From Dendrolimus kikuchii (taxonomy: Eukaryota; Arthropoda; Insecta; Lepidoptera; Lasiocampidae), in assembly GCA_019925095.2 (NCBI GenBank), contig CM034411.1:7958001-8022000 (forward strand): a stretch of 64,000 nucleotides of DNA. The letters run 5' to 3'. Position 1 is the first letter of the stretch; the number at the start of each line of letters is the position of its first letter. Under the pieces are notes generated by a model. That model worked only from the letters and a program-made list of their open reading frames with translations. It had not been told where the DNA came from and did not search any database. Below are positions 12,286 through 22,545 of this stretch, one piece after another. The translations under genes were made by a program, and so were the position numbers.

Positions 12286-13172
12286 CATTCAACACTCAAT
12301 ATTCAGTAGCAAAGTAAGCCTTGGTATGCATGCACCTATATTACGTGATCGATCTTATCATCGTTGCGTTGCATGATTGTGAATTTTAAAATGATGTACT
12401 GGAGGAAAATTTTTGGCGCAGCAACAGTAAATTAAATCAAAATAGGAATTTATATAACTTCTAATACTAATCTATAAGTTATGTGTAACTGTGTATAATA
12501 TCTATACATCTGTTTACAAATTGGCGATCAACGCTTATTTTATAAAATAATGCATCCACACACTTCGGTCACTTCAAATCGAATGGGACATAGTCTAGAG
12601 ATAGGACCCATAATGTATTCCGTTTCCTTCACAATCAGAAGCGAACTAATAGTGAAGTCATCTACAGTGCGCTTACAATATTTGACAAATAACGAGGCTA
12701 ACAGCATTTACAAAAGTTAATCCCGCAGGGACACACTGACCGTAATATCTTTCCTTCCTTGTGAAAAATCATTAAAATTCCACATTGCTTCGTTAGTCAA
12801 ATTCTTTTAATTTGATCAGCTTTCAAATTGAATATATATTGTCATCGTAGAGCTACTTAGTGGACAAAAAGTACGTCGTATAAATAGCCTCTCCATACGA
12901 GTGACGATTGCATCCGATACTAGTTTATAGCTAAATAAAGCATCTGTTTTAGAACACGCGATACTTGATATCGAGTATATGGAAAAAAATGATGACTGTG
13001 TAATGGACGTAATTGACGTCATACGGCCAATGGCCGACATTGTTTAAAGGGAATTTTAAATTCTATCGTTTCTACATTGTTTTGTGGACACAAATGGTGT
13101 TTTCGATTTTAATATTTAATGAGAGAGATTTTCCTTTGCGAAACTTACATCCAATACTTTCTTGTGAGCTCA
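12286..13172. other. No gene seen
   Basis: Anonymous sequence. A perfect TGACGTCA palindrome lies at 13014-13021. Overlapping small frames on both strands near 12.8-13.2 kb carry no family signature. Confidence 0.4.
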
Positions 13173-13373
13173 CTAGCAATCCGGCGCGGTTTCATCCACG
13201 CTCTATCCCGCTCCCGTGGTATATAGCGTCATGTTATATAGTCTATGACACCCCCTGTTAACATAGCTTTCGAACAGTAAAATAATTTTTTTAATCGATT
13301 TAGTAGATCCAGAGATTACCCCCTACAACGTCGCAAAGTCACAAACTTTACCTTTTTATAATATTAGTATAGA
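13173..13373 (-). mobile_element. Short Helitron, complete ends
   Basis: On the minus strand it begins TCTATACTAATATTATAAA at 13373 and contains GGGGGTAATCTCTGGATC, the classic lepidopteran Helitron 5' region. It ends GGATTGCTAG at 13173 followed by T. Host A precedes TC and host T follows CTAG, as expected for AT-targeted Helitron insertion. It is 201 bp with no coding, so it is non-autonomous. Confidence 0.75.
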
Positions 13374-13687
13374 TTAGCGAATGCTGGAGACTTCGTCCGC
13401 GTGGTGCGGTTTTTTAACTATCCCACGGGAACTCTTTAATATTTCGGGATCAAAAGTAACCTACATGTTGACCAGGGGTATAAGCTATCACCATACACAA
13501 TTTCATTTAAATCAGTCCGGTTGTTTCGGAGATTAGCCGGTACAAACAGACAGACAAACAGAGAAACAAAAAATTTGAAACAAATCTAAATTAGTTCTAT
13601 TTCACTTCTCACATCCCCTGACTCGATTTTTAGCATTTTTTTCGTTGTACAGAAATTATACCTCTACAATTTTATTATATGTATAGA
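13374..13687 (-). mobile_element. Helitron (CCCACGGGAACTC family), copy 1
   Basis: The minus strand starts A|TCTATACATATAATAAAAT at 13687. It passes through the region that reads AACTATCCCACGGGAACTC on the plus strand and ends CACGCGGACGAAGTCTCC...GCTAA at 13374. The CTAA end is followed directly by the TC of the next Helitron. A second copy is at 34194-34651. Confidence 0.7.
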
Positions 13688-14159
13688 TGTGGGCAGGGAG
13701 TAACAGAAACCTGGTCCTGTTTGATGCGTGGGTATAAAAATATTTTTATTTAATAAAAAAACAATTGGATTTTTATATAATTTTTTTCTTTAGTGAAGTC
13801 GTTAGGCTGAAGACTAATGATATTTAGTCGCGAAAGCGATACCTAGAATATTATTGATATTGTCAAATAGTACAAACAGACCAATAGATAATAGAGTTGT
13901 TGAAAATCGTGCAACAAGGAGTATATTGACTAAAATGGTAGATCCAACAATCGCAACAATCGCAATTAATAATATCAGGCAAAAAAAAGAAGGATTATTA
14001 TAATATATAATCCAATTCTCAGAAGTACTATCATATCATAGAGATAGATAGTAGTAATCAGTATTATATATATTTGTATATAGGTATGTAGGATGGGTGG
14101 TTTGGTAACAAAAAATAATAATAATAATAATTAGTACGTCATAATAGTATAATATAATA
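13688..14159. other. No gene seen; AT-rich with (AAT)n
   Basis: AT-rich sequence with an (AATAATAAT) run near 14107-14135 that may be the tail of the SINE that follows. Confidence 0.4.
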
Positions 14160-14705
14160 ATCGGCAGACAAACACACATATTGTATATCCCCAAATTAAG
14201 CAAGTTACGCTTGTGTTATGGGCAATATATAACGGACTACTCTGGTGCCGATCCCAGACACCCAGACCATAGTAAATAACGGAGAAAATACGTTTCCGAA
14301 ATTTACTATACCAGGAATCAAATTCAAATTCAAAAGTTTTTATTCAAAATAAGTTCCACTGGAGAACACTCTTTGTAGGTCATACATGTAAGTTAAAATT
14401 TAATTTTTACTTCCTATTTTATGTACACCGCTTCGCAACGTGTTAATGCTGTTAACGAGAAGAAGCGGCAAGAAACTCCCCAGCAACACGTCTAGCTAAA
14501 TATTGTTTTTCTTTATATTTCACATTCTATTTATATCTCAAATCCTTTTTTTTATAAGTTTTGTACAGAAGTATGTTACAGAATTACTTTTTGAAGAATT
14601 AATTAAGTTGTAGCAATCGAACCCGGAACCTCTACGTTGCAGTGAGGTACGCCGGCAAAGGCTTAGCCCGCTCAACCATAGAGGCCGTCACTTATGTCTT
14701 TATTA
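14160..14705 (-). mobile_element. tRNA-derived SINE, split by a LINE tail
   Basis: On the minus strand the head at 14705-14616 reads CCTCTATGGTTGAGCGGGC and then GGTTCCGGGTTCGATTGC, which resemble the A and B boxes of a pol III promoter. The body resumes at 14320 (CCTGGTATAGTAAATTTCG) and runs to 14160. The interruption falls right after the B box. A second, unsplit copy at 40286-40518 gives the uninterrupted order. Transcription would depend on the internal promoter, which is intact in outline. Confidence 0.7.
14321..14615 (-). mobile_element. LINE 3'-end insertion (left arm of large inverted repeat)
   Basis: The plus strand reads AATTCAAATTCAAAAGTTTTTATTCAA, so on the minus strand the piece ends in TTGAATAAAAACTTTTGAATTTGAATTTG, a usual LINE tail. 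It carries CACCGCTTCGC...AAGCGGCAAGAAACTC, the shared stem module. It interrupts the tRNA-derived SINE and matches 14765-15050 in reverse orientation. Confidence 0.7.
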
Positions 14706-14764
14706 TAACTATAGTAATATTTTTCTTTACTTTTATTGTGCCTCTGTGTTATTGAATATGGATT

Positions 14765-15050
14765 GTTCGCTACAACTTCAAAAGTCATTCTGTAACACAC
14801 TTCTGTATAGAACTTATAAAATAAAGAACTTGAGATATAAATAGAATAAGAAATATAAAGAAAAACAATTTTTAGCTATACGTGTTGCTGGGGAGTTTCT
14901 TGCTGTTTCGTCTCCTTAACAGCAATAATACGTTTCGAAGCGTGTACATAGACTGGGAAGTAAAAATTAAATTTTAACTTACATGTATGACCTTCAAAAA
15001 GTGTTCTCCAGTGGAACGTATTTTGAATAAAAACTATTAAATTTGAACGA
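14765..15050 (+). mobile_element. LINE 3'-end insertion (right arm of large inverted repeat)
   Basis: It reads CACTTCTGTATAGAACTTAT, then GTTGCTGGGGAGTTTCTTGC, and ends TTTTGAATAAAAACTATTAA. By eye it is roughly 85% similar to the reverse complement of 14321-14615. It is 5'-truncated and has no coding part. Confidence 0.7.
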
Positions 15051-16336
15051 GTTGTTGATAGATATATTGTCAGATGAGGTGTTATAATGTTTCTTTATTT
15101 TGTTTTGTTTTAATTAATAGTATATATACTAGTTTGAAAATTGATAAATTATTTATTCAGTATCCTACATTTTTACAATTTATAATTTCTGGGATTTCGT
15201 CAGCAATAAAAATCTATGTTGCCAACAAAGTAAACGTTTAATTTAGAACTATTGGCAATATTTGGGACAATTGGATAGAACGATAATACACGATATGTAA
15301 GATGATGTGAGCAAAGTAAGATTGATAAAAAATAGCTGCGCCTCGTACTCGTTTCCAATTTCCATTCCATTTATTTCCAAGTAGGATTTTTGGGTAAATG
15401 TTAGAAGTTATTGTAACACTTATACATTCTCATATAAAACAGCGGGGTCTTTGTTACAGTCTGTATTCACTCGAGCAGCTTCGGGCATCTTGTTGATTAA
15501 ATAAAAATCGAAGAGTAATATTATAGCAATAATTTTGAGGATTTGCAGTTTTAACGCCACATGTCATGCGATTACTTCAAGCACTATTATTATAGAACGT
15601 CTCGTTCAATACATTGTACGTAGCTTATTAGTGCTAGGCAGCGCTGAGTTTTGACTCCGTAGGTTTATGATTGCAAAATGGGCCCCTAAAACGAACAACA
15701 CTATAAAACGGCTGAAAGGGATGGGCTTATTATGGGATTATTTATTAATTATCGATACGAGAAAAACTCGAATATGTAATTATGTAATAGCTGTGCCCCC
15801 TATTTCGTTGACACATAACTTAGAATTTACACATATTTAAAACCTTTTAAACTCTACAAGATATTAGGTACAACATTTAAAACAAAACTCCTGTTTAAAT
15901 TGTTAATAATTTCATTGAAATCCGTTTGGGCCATTTCAGTGCCTATTGAACTCAAACTTTCAGACAGACTAATAAACAAAAGTTATAAAAACAATCATAT
16001 AATATTATCAGCGAATAAATAAAAGTTCTCACTTAAATTTTAGCATTCATTTTGGAATCAAAATCAGATAAATCAAGTATATTAGTATAGATAGATTATT
16101 GCCATTGATTCTATGGGAGGCTACTTTAATCTAATTATAATTTAAAACCAATTCAAATACATAATAATTTGAAACACGCATTAATGTTTGTTTTTTAAGT
16201 CAAAGAACATCATTCTTATTTCGTTTTCAAATTTAGCATGATAATTTTGACAGCTCACGTCCATGAAGTTTCGTATTTTTGTGGCACAATGTGCTACCAA
16301 TAAGTTCGCACTTCATTGATCGGTACCGCCCACTTA
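15051..16336. other. No gene seen; possible Helitron 5' tip
   Basis: Anonymous AT-rich sequence. A TCTATACTAATATACTTGA string on the minus strand near 16075-16093 resembles a Helitron start, but I cannot find a matching 3' end. Confidence 0.35.
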
Positions 16337-16487
16337 TGGCCAGTTACTATATCTTAATTATTAATTTACTTGCCCTACCATCGATTGAAATTTAACATTA
16401 CTTGTATGAAGCTTATGTGAAATTTTAACCGATAGTATGGCAATGGTCGGTAAGAGGTAACAATCGGTAAGATATAGGAACCAGCAA
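16337..16487. mobile_element. Palindromic MITE with TTA duplication, copy 2
   Basis: Same family as 5573-5715: TGGCCAGTTACTATATCTTA at one end, TAAGATATAGGAACCAGC at the other, and TTGCCCTACCATCGATTGA/ACCGATAGTATGGCAA inside. TTA flanks both ends (16334-16336 and 16488-16490). Confidence 0.65.
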
Positions 16488-16490
16488 TTA

Positions 16491-16961
16491 GTGAAGTCTC
16501 AAGCATTAGAAACAACCACAAACTATCAAATTCGAATATTGATTGTATTAAAATTTGACCATACAGCATAGCCATGCATGCCACTATCACTCCGAGTTCT
16601 ACGAGAATAATAATTGATAAGTCAAATAGGTTTATTAACAATTATACACTACCTCATGCTCATTGTGAGCTGTCAAAATTACCGTGCTAAATTTTACAGT
16701 ACATAGTATGTTTATAATACAAAATAATAACAAACCCATTGTTTAAGAACATCGATAAATGTATATTCTTTCCCATCTTCACAACACTATCCACTTGATT
16801 GAGTCATTAGTACTCAAAGCAGTTACCTTTCCTCTCCACATTGTTGTACAGGATACATACTCGTAAAAATAAATATGAAAAACTGAAATTCTTGATTATA
16901 ACACCCACTGCGCTTTTGAGGCATACCTTTATAATGTAAGTGCTAGAAATATCGCCCGTAA
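16491..16961. other. No gene seen
   Basis: Anonymous AT-rich sequence up to the TA at 16962-16963 where the outer MITE of the nest begins. Confidence 0.4.
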
Positions 16962-17057
16962 TAATTATTTATGATACTATTGCGGTATGTTGATTTTTAC
17001 AAACGAGTAGACGAATGTAAGCTCGAGACCAAATCGAGGGCTTACTATAGTCATGAG

Positions 17058-20000
17058 CAGGGCTGGGCAAAATACATGGTTTCCTTTAATTGAAATACAA
17101 ATTACAAAATACTGTCTCGCATGTATTTAAAATACGAAATACAAAATACTTTTAACTCGGGTATTTAAAATATAAAATACAAAATACAGCATTTCAACTA
17201 TATGTATTTAAAATACAAAATACAAATTACAAAATACAAAATACTGTCAGGTGTTAGGTTATGTAAATAAAATATTCACAAAAATCAAATAATAATTATT
17301 ACTATGCCCTTGCCTATGAAATTGCCGTTTTTTCTGAAATAAGTTAACCTAATTTTATTAAATTTTTTTTATTCTAATCTCCACGGCCTTGGAGATAAGG
17401 ACATTTCCATCTTGTAGGTACGCGTAGATTTTGGTGGTTCCACCCGGATCTATGCGTGCTTATATCGGTCCCATGGCAGGGAATGCACAAGGACTGAAAC
17501 AGCTCGCTTTTTTAAACACGTTAATGAGGTGACCGACAAAGTTTTTGGGCAGTATCCTTTAGCAGATGTAGTCATACTAGAGAAGTTTAATGCTCATCAC
17601 GCTGAGTGGTTGGGTTCCCCGAGAACTAATCTGCCAGGGAGTACTGCTTACGATTTTGCTCTCGCCCATGGATTCACTCAGGTGATTACGGAGTTTATTC
17701 GAATACCGGATAGAGTGAATCATGAGCCTTCATTGCTGAATCTTTTGCTGACCACACACCCGGAGAACTACCAGATCTCAATCAGTGCTCTACTGGGAAC
17801 CTCTGATCATTGTCTGGTATCTTCGGTGGTGCCCCTTCCTATTCCCGATCGGACTCGTCCCGCTGGACGACGGAAGGTGGGGCGATACAGGTCAGCAGAT
17901 TGGGATGGACTCCGTGAATTCTATGCATCCTACCCATGGAGGCAGTTATGTTTCTCGTCGAAAGATTCTGATCCGAGCACAGACTCGGTCGCCGATGTAG
18001 TACTGCAGGGAATAGAATGTTTAATTCCAAACTCAACTGTACCTATCGGTGGTACGAGTAAACCACCATGGTTCGGTAAGTCTAGCAGTGAGGCTGTAAA
18101 GCTAAAGCAACAGGCTTATCGAGCCTGGACTGCAACGCGGGTTCGTCAGAATCCAAGTTCCTCTGACCTGAAAAAGAGATATAATGCCGCCCCCAGGTCC
18201 CTCAAAAAACAGCTCGCGAGAGCAAAATTCGATCACATCGGCAGAATTGGTGAGTGCCTCTCTAGCTACTCTTCTGGGACTAGAGCTTTTTGGGCCCTCA
18301 CCAAAGCTGTCGAAGGAAACTTTTGTCGGGCGTCTCTTCTACCTCTACGCACAGTGGACGACCGTCTGGTACACGCCGCCGAAGATAAAGTCAATCTTCT
18401 GGGTGAAATTTTTGCGCCCAATTCAACTCTTGAGACATAGGAGAAACTCCACCTACAATCCCTGAGTGTGAGTCTAGAATGTCGGAGGTGCGCTTTACTC
18501 AAAAAACAGTTCGATGTGTTCTCCTCTCCTTCGACGTCAAAGTCTTCTGGCTCTGATGGCATTTCTGCCATTGTGCTGTAGACGTGTTTAGCTGAGCTGT
18601 CCCCAGCCAGTCCTTGCCCGACTTTTCACTCTCTCTTACTACAAGGGTTGTGTCCTCGCTTCGTGGAAGATTGCTCATGTGCACCTTGTCCCCAAAAAAG
18701 GGGACGTAACAGACACGTCGAATAGGCCTATAGCAATAACCTTTTTGCTCTCAATGGTGATGGAGCGTATTATCAGTGCGAAACTTCTGTGTTACCTCGA
18801 ATATTCCCAGCTGCTAAACGATCGGCAATACGGCATCCGCCACGGTCGCTCAGCTCGGGATCTCTTGGTTTACCTAACCCACCGTTGGGCTGAAGCCATT
18901 GAGAGCAAAGGGGAAGCACTGGCAGTTAGTTTAGAATTCTAGATATTGCTAAGGTCCGCGACCGGGTCTGGCACAGGGCTCTTCTACCGGAGCGGCCATC
19001 GTATAGGATACCCGAAGGGCCTTGCACCTGGCTATACAGCTTTTTTGATGAGCGCAGCGTTCAAGTCGTTGTCGACGGTTGTTGCTCAGGTTTCAAGCCC
19101 GTCAACGCTGGTGTGCCCCAGGGTTGTGTGCTATCGCCAACGTTGTTCATCTTACATATGAATGATATGTTGTCTATTCGCAACATTCATTCCAATGCGG
19201 ATGACAGCACAGGCAATACGCAGTACTCTGGTCGTGCAAACGTCTCTCGGTCATTTGTGGAGGAAAGTTGGGTTAGACTTGTATCTGAAGTAGAGTATTC
19301 CTTAGAGAGAGTCCCTGAATGGGGGAGACAAAACCTTGTCCATTTCAACCCCAAGAAGACATAGGTCTACGTATTCTCTGCCAAAAAAACTCCATTCGAG
19401 CAATAGTTTCAGTCACAAGGAATTCCCCTTACCACCTCCAAGAGTATTGGGATCCTCAGTGTTGACATCGCGAATGTTCAGGGGCCATCTTGAAGGCAAG
19501 GCAAAACTTGCCTCTAAGAAGCTGGGAATGTTAAACCGGTCCAAGCAGTACTTCACATCGCGGCAACACTTTGTGCTTTATAAAACCCAGGTGAGCCCGC
19601 ATATGGAGTACTGCTCACACTTTTGGGCTGGAGCACCTGGCTACCAACTCGATCCCCTAGACTGTATTAAATGTCGAGCCGTTCACGTTGTTGGTGATCC
19701 CATACTCACAGACGGTGTAGATACACTTAGCCTTATGAGAGACTTCACTTCTCTCTACGTATTCTACTGACTGTATAACGGGGAGTATTCGGAAGAACTG
19801 TATAGAATGGTGTTTTCGTCCTCTTTCTACCATCGAACCGCTCGCCATGTGTTGGGATTTCACCCCCACTTCCTTAAGCCGCTTCGCTCGTGTACGCAAC
19901 GGTTCTGTAGAACCTTTTTCTTGCATACCGTGGGGATTTGGAATGAGCTCCCAGCCGAGGTTTTTCCACAGCGCTACGATATGGAGTTTTTCAAAAAGGG

Positions 20001-20737
20001 TGTCATAAAATTTCTTCGAGGCTGGCAGCGGGTTAATGAAATCTCTGGTGTTGCAAATATCCATAAGCGACAGTAACCGCTTTCCATCAGGTGGGCCGTC
20101 AGCCTGTCTGCTGTACTGCAGCTATAAAAAAAAAGGTCGAAATTTCCAGAATGGAAGCGGGCAAACCAATAACAAGTGGTGCGTTCATTGTAATGTTCGC
20201 TCATAAAGGTCGTTGATGTTGCTGGTCGCTCTTGCCGCGTTGCTGCCACGACGGTACTCTTATTCCATAATTACGAATTTTTAACTATCCATGATGACAA
20301 TAAAGATTCAAATGCGAAGAAAAAATAACACTTATCAATAAATAAATGACAAATTTTTAAAAAAGAATTTCATGTTTTCAAAGTAAAATTAATTTGAAAT
20401 TATATATCTTAGCCAAACAAAAATATTTATTTTAAATGGCCAAGTACTACAGAACGTACCTAATATTTAGCGGTCACCAGCTTGCTTATGAAAGCTATCG
20501 AGCGCTATTTTCTGAAGAACACACCCATCAATAAGGTAGCTAAATGTATTTTATGAAATGTATTTTGCAACCATAAGTATTTGAAATACTAATTACAAAA
20601 TACCTCAGCGTCAGGTATTTGAAATACTAATTACAAATTACATTTTTAAGGGGTAATTGAAATACAAATACAAAATACGTATTTGTATTTCAATTACGAA
20701 TTTCAATTACAAGTATTTCAAATACTGCCCAACCCTG
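17058..20737. mobile_element. hAT-type element nested in the MITE, 8-bp duplication
   Basis: The ends are CAGGGCTGGGCAAAATAC and, in reverse, CAGGGTTGGGCAGTATTTG. Flanking GTCATGAG is perfect at 17050-17057 and 20738-20745. An 8-bp duplication with CAGGG-type ends is the hAT signature. Both subterminal parts (17080-17250 and 20555-20720) are packed with repeats of the form AAATACAAAATAC/AATTACAAAATACC, which in hAT elements often serve as transposase binding sites. Without the LINE inside, the remaining ~0.9 kb shows no transposase frame, so it is non-autonomous. Confidence 0.8.
17385..20134 (+). pseudogene. 5'-truncated Jockey/CR1-group LINE (endonuclease, RT, C-terminus)
   Basis: Coding similarity starts inside the apurinic-type endonuclease (FNAHHAEWLGS, then TSDHCLVSS) in the frame 17529-18440. 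It continues through the RT in several frames: NRPIAI near 18723, LNDRQYGIRHGRSA near 18818, VPQGCVLSPTLF near 19115 and NADDSTG near 19196. It ends at EVFPQRYDMEFFKKGVIKFL and VANIHKRQ before a stop near 20074, followed by a ~60-bp 3' UTR and poly(A) at 20125-20134. Key residues are lost: the usual GDFN reads EKFN and the catalytic YADD reads NADD. There are at least four frameshifts or stops, including one at 18940. The 5' end is missing, as is usual for target-primed insertions. It sits inside the hAT element. Its 3' end matches SINE-A. Confidence 0.85.
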
Positions 20738-21090
20738 GTCATGAGTTTGTAAAAGCCATTTCCGCACGTGATTGTACAACTGTTTTTAACACATTTGCGA
20801 GAAAGCAGTACAATATATAATGAAACAACCATTTTAAATATTAGTTGCAAAGTCATTCTTTGACGTTTCTAACATGAAAACAGCACACATTTGTAAATGG
20901 TGCACATGAGATCAATTGGAACTACATATTTCGTCCTATTTTCTCTTTAGTATTAATAAAGTGAGACAAATGTATTGATCAAAAGCGCTTCCAATGAGGT
21001 TCGATTATTCAGCTTATTTATTCTCATAATGTTACATTCATCTACTCGTTTGTATAAACCAACCTACCGCACTAGTATCATAAATAACTA

Positions 21091-22355
21091 CTTTGAATCA
21101 ATGTGTTGAAAAAGATATTTTCCACGAATTTTAGTGCCTTATAGATCTTATTAATTGGCGCTCAGATAGTCCATTAGTCGGATTTCAGAACCTATTCGAA
21201 ATAAACATACAGACAGGATTCTAAAAACGACCATTTATATTTAGGCATTGTATTAAAAGCAATTTTCACCTAAATATTGGCATTTATTCTAAACTCACAA
21301 CAATACATGTTTTACAGTTTTACAGGACTAAAACTAATCAAAAGTGTACGCATCGTGTAAGCGGAATAGATCTAGGTATGCATAACAAACAACACGCTGT
21401 CATTTAAGCTTGCGAATTTAGTTCAATATGGATTAAATTACACTAATTACATGTCAAAAACCGGTCTACACATGAATTATAAGTTGTTTAAAACTATACA
21501 TCAATTAAAATATTAGCTTAATTAGAAAAAAAATAATTTTAATTTTACTTTGTTTAAATAAATTAATATTGTAATAATAATTATGTATTTATTTCAGATA
21601 CATACATAAATAAAAACAATTAAATTAATTAATTAAACTTAATATTAGATTAGATAAATAAATTTCAACCAGACAGGTCTTAATTTAAAAATTTCATATA
21701 CGTACAAACATACACATATGTCACTTTAATTAATTACTCTATGCAACAATCTGCAGGCAGTTCCAATATATTTTTGTTAATTAAACATAAATCATTTTTC
21801 TCACGTTTCTAATTGTAGCTAAAAACCTCAGGAAACCTATTTGGATTGTGTGAAGGTCAATAGGTGACTACGCTATGAACATTCTTTCATAAATTTCATA
21901 TGCTTATACATCGTGACGTCAAAGTCACCGTCCGAAGTGACGTCACTTCATTCCCGTGACATCCTGGAACTTGAGGAATTTCGGCAATATCCAATGAGGC
22001 TATACGATGTATAACTTACTTAGATGTTAGACTTTTTATTGTTTTAATTTTTATTTTAGGATGAGTTAGTTACCTAAGTACAAATTACCACTTGAAAGAT
22101 TCACCAACGATATATTTGATAATTTCAGAATAAAATGAAGGAAACTTAACTTGTATTGTATTCTACCTATAATTCCTAAAACTGTATGTAAAATATTGAG
22201 CCTAGGTCATCGAAGTCAATGGGTAAGATTCCCAGAGGTCTGGTTACGTTAACTCGCTAGATCACCATACTAAACCGTTGTCCGAGGTAGGAACCAGCCA
22301 TCAGATCACTCAGAGAGTCAATGATCATTTTGATAGATCTTTGAAGAGGCTCGTT
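21091..22355. other. No gene seen; AT-rich with two CRE palindromes
   Basis: AT-rich, with no coding signal. The only structured item is the pair of TGACGTCA palindromes at 21.91-21.95 kb. Confidence 0.4.
21914..21945 (+). promoter_or_regulatory. Paired TGACGTCA (CRE/ATF-type) palindromes
   Basis: Perfect TGACGTCA at 21914-21921 and 21938-21945, 24 bp start to start, separated by AAGTCACCGTCCGAAG. This is the full CREB/ATF consensus. Chance predicts about one such site in the whole window. No promoter or gene was recognised beside it. Confidence 0.3.
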
Positions 22356-22410
22356 TCTTTATCGCTGGGGTACAGCAGACAGGCAGACGGCCCACCTGAT
22401 GGAAAGCGGT
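22356..22410 (-). mobile_element. SINE-A/LINE tail fragment (copy 2)
   Basis: Only the terminal tail is present: CAGCAGACAGGCAGACGG, then CACCTGATGGAAAGCGGT. It joins directly to a different LINE coding segment at 22411. Confidence 0.65.
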
Positions 22411-22545
22411 AGCCTCAGGACCCCACAGTTCAAATGTTTCGACAACAAACGGCACAAACATAGAACTCTTACTGAAGCTGTTTCTGCCACCAAACCGGCT
22501 GATCTTTAACATTTCAAACTCTCCTCCGTTTACCTCCAAAATTTA
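22411..22545 (-). pseudogene. LINE carboxy-terminal coding fragment (ETFELWGPEA type)
   Basis: On the minus strand it reads GGEFEMLKISRFGG, then SMFVPFVVETFELWGPEA. An F-V-P-x-x-V-E-T-x-G-x-W-G-x-x-A block is found near the end of several non-LTR ORF2 proteins. It is a short piece with no RT core, fused at its 3' side to the SINE-A tail. Confidence 0.5.

Larger units (their letters stand above)
16964..21088. mobile_element. Outer MITE of a three-layer nest (TA duplication, ~55-bp inverted ends)
   Basis: The left end ATTATTTATGATACTATTGC and the right end (plus strand ...TAGTATCATAAATAAC) are inverted repeats. Similarity continues inwards through ACAAACGAGTAGACGAATGTA for about 55 bp. TA lies on both sides. 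Removing the hAT insertion and one duplication leaves about 437 bp with no coding frame. A second copy at 42405-42789 has the same interior without the insertion. Long inverted ends with TA duplications suggest a Tc1/mariner-type parent, but I cannot name the family. Confidence 0.75.
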
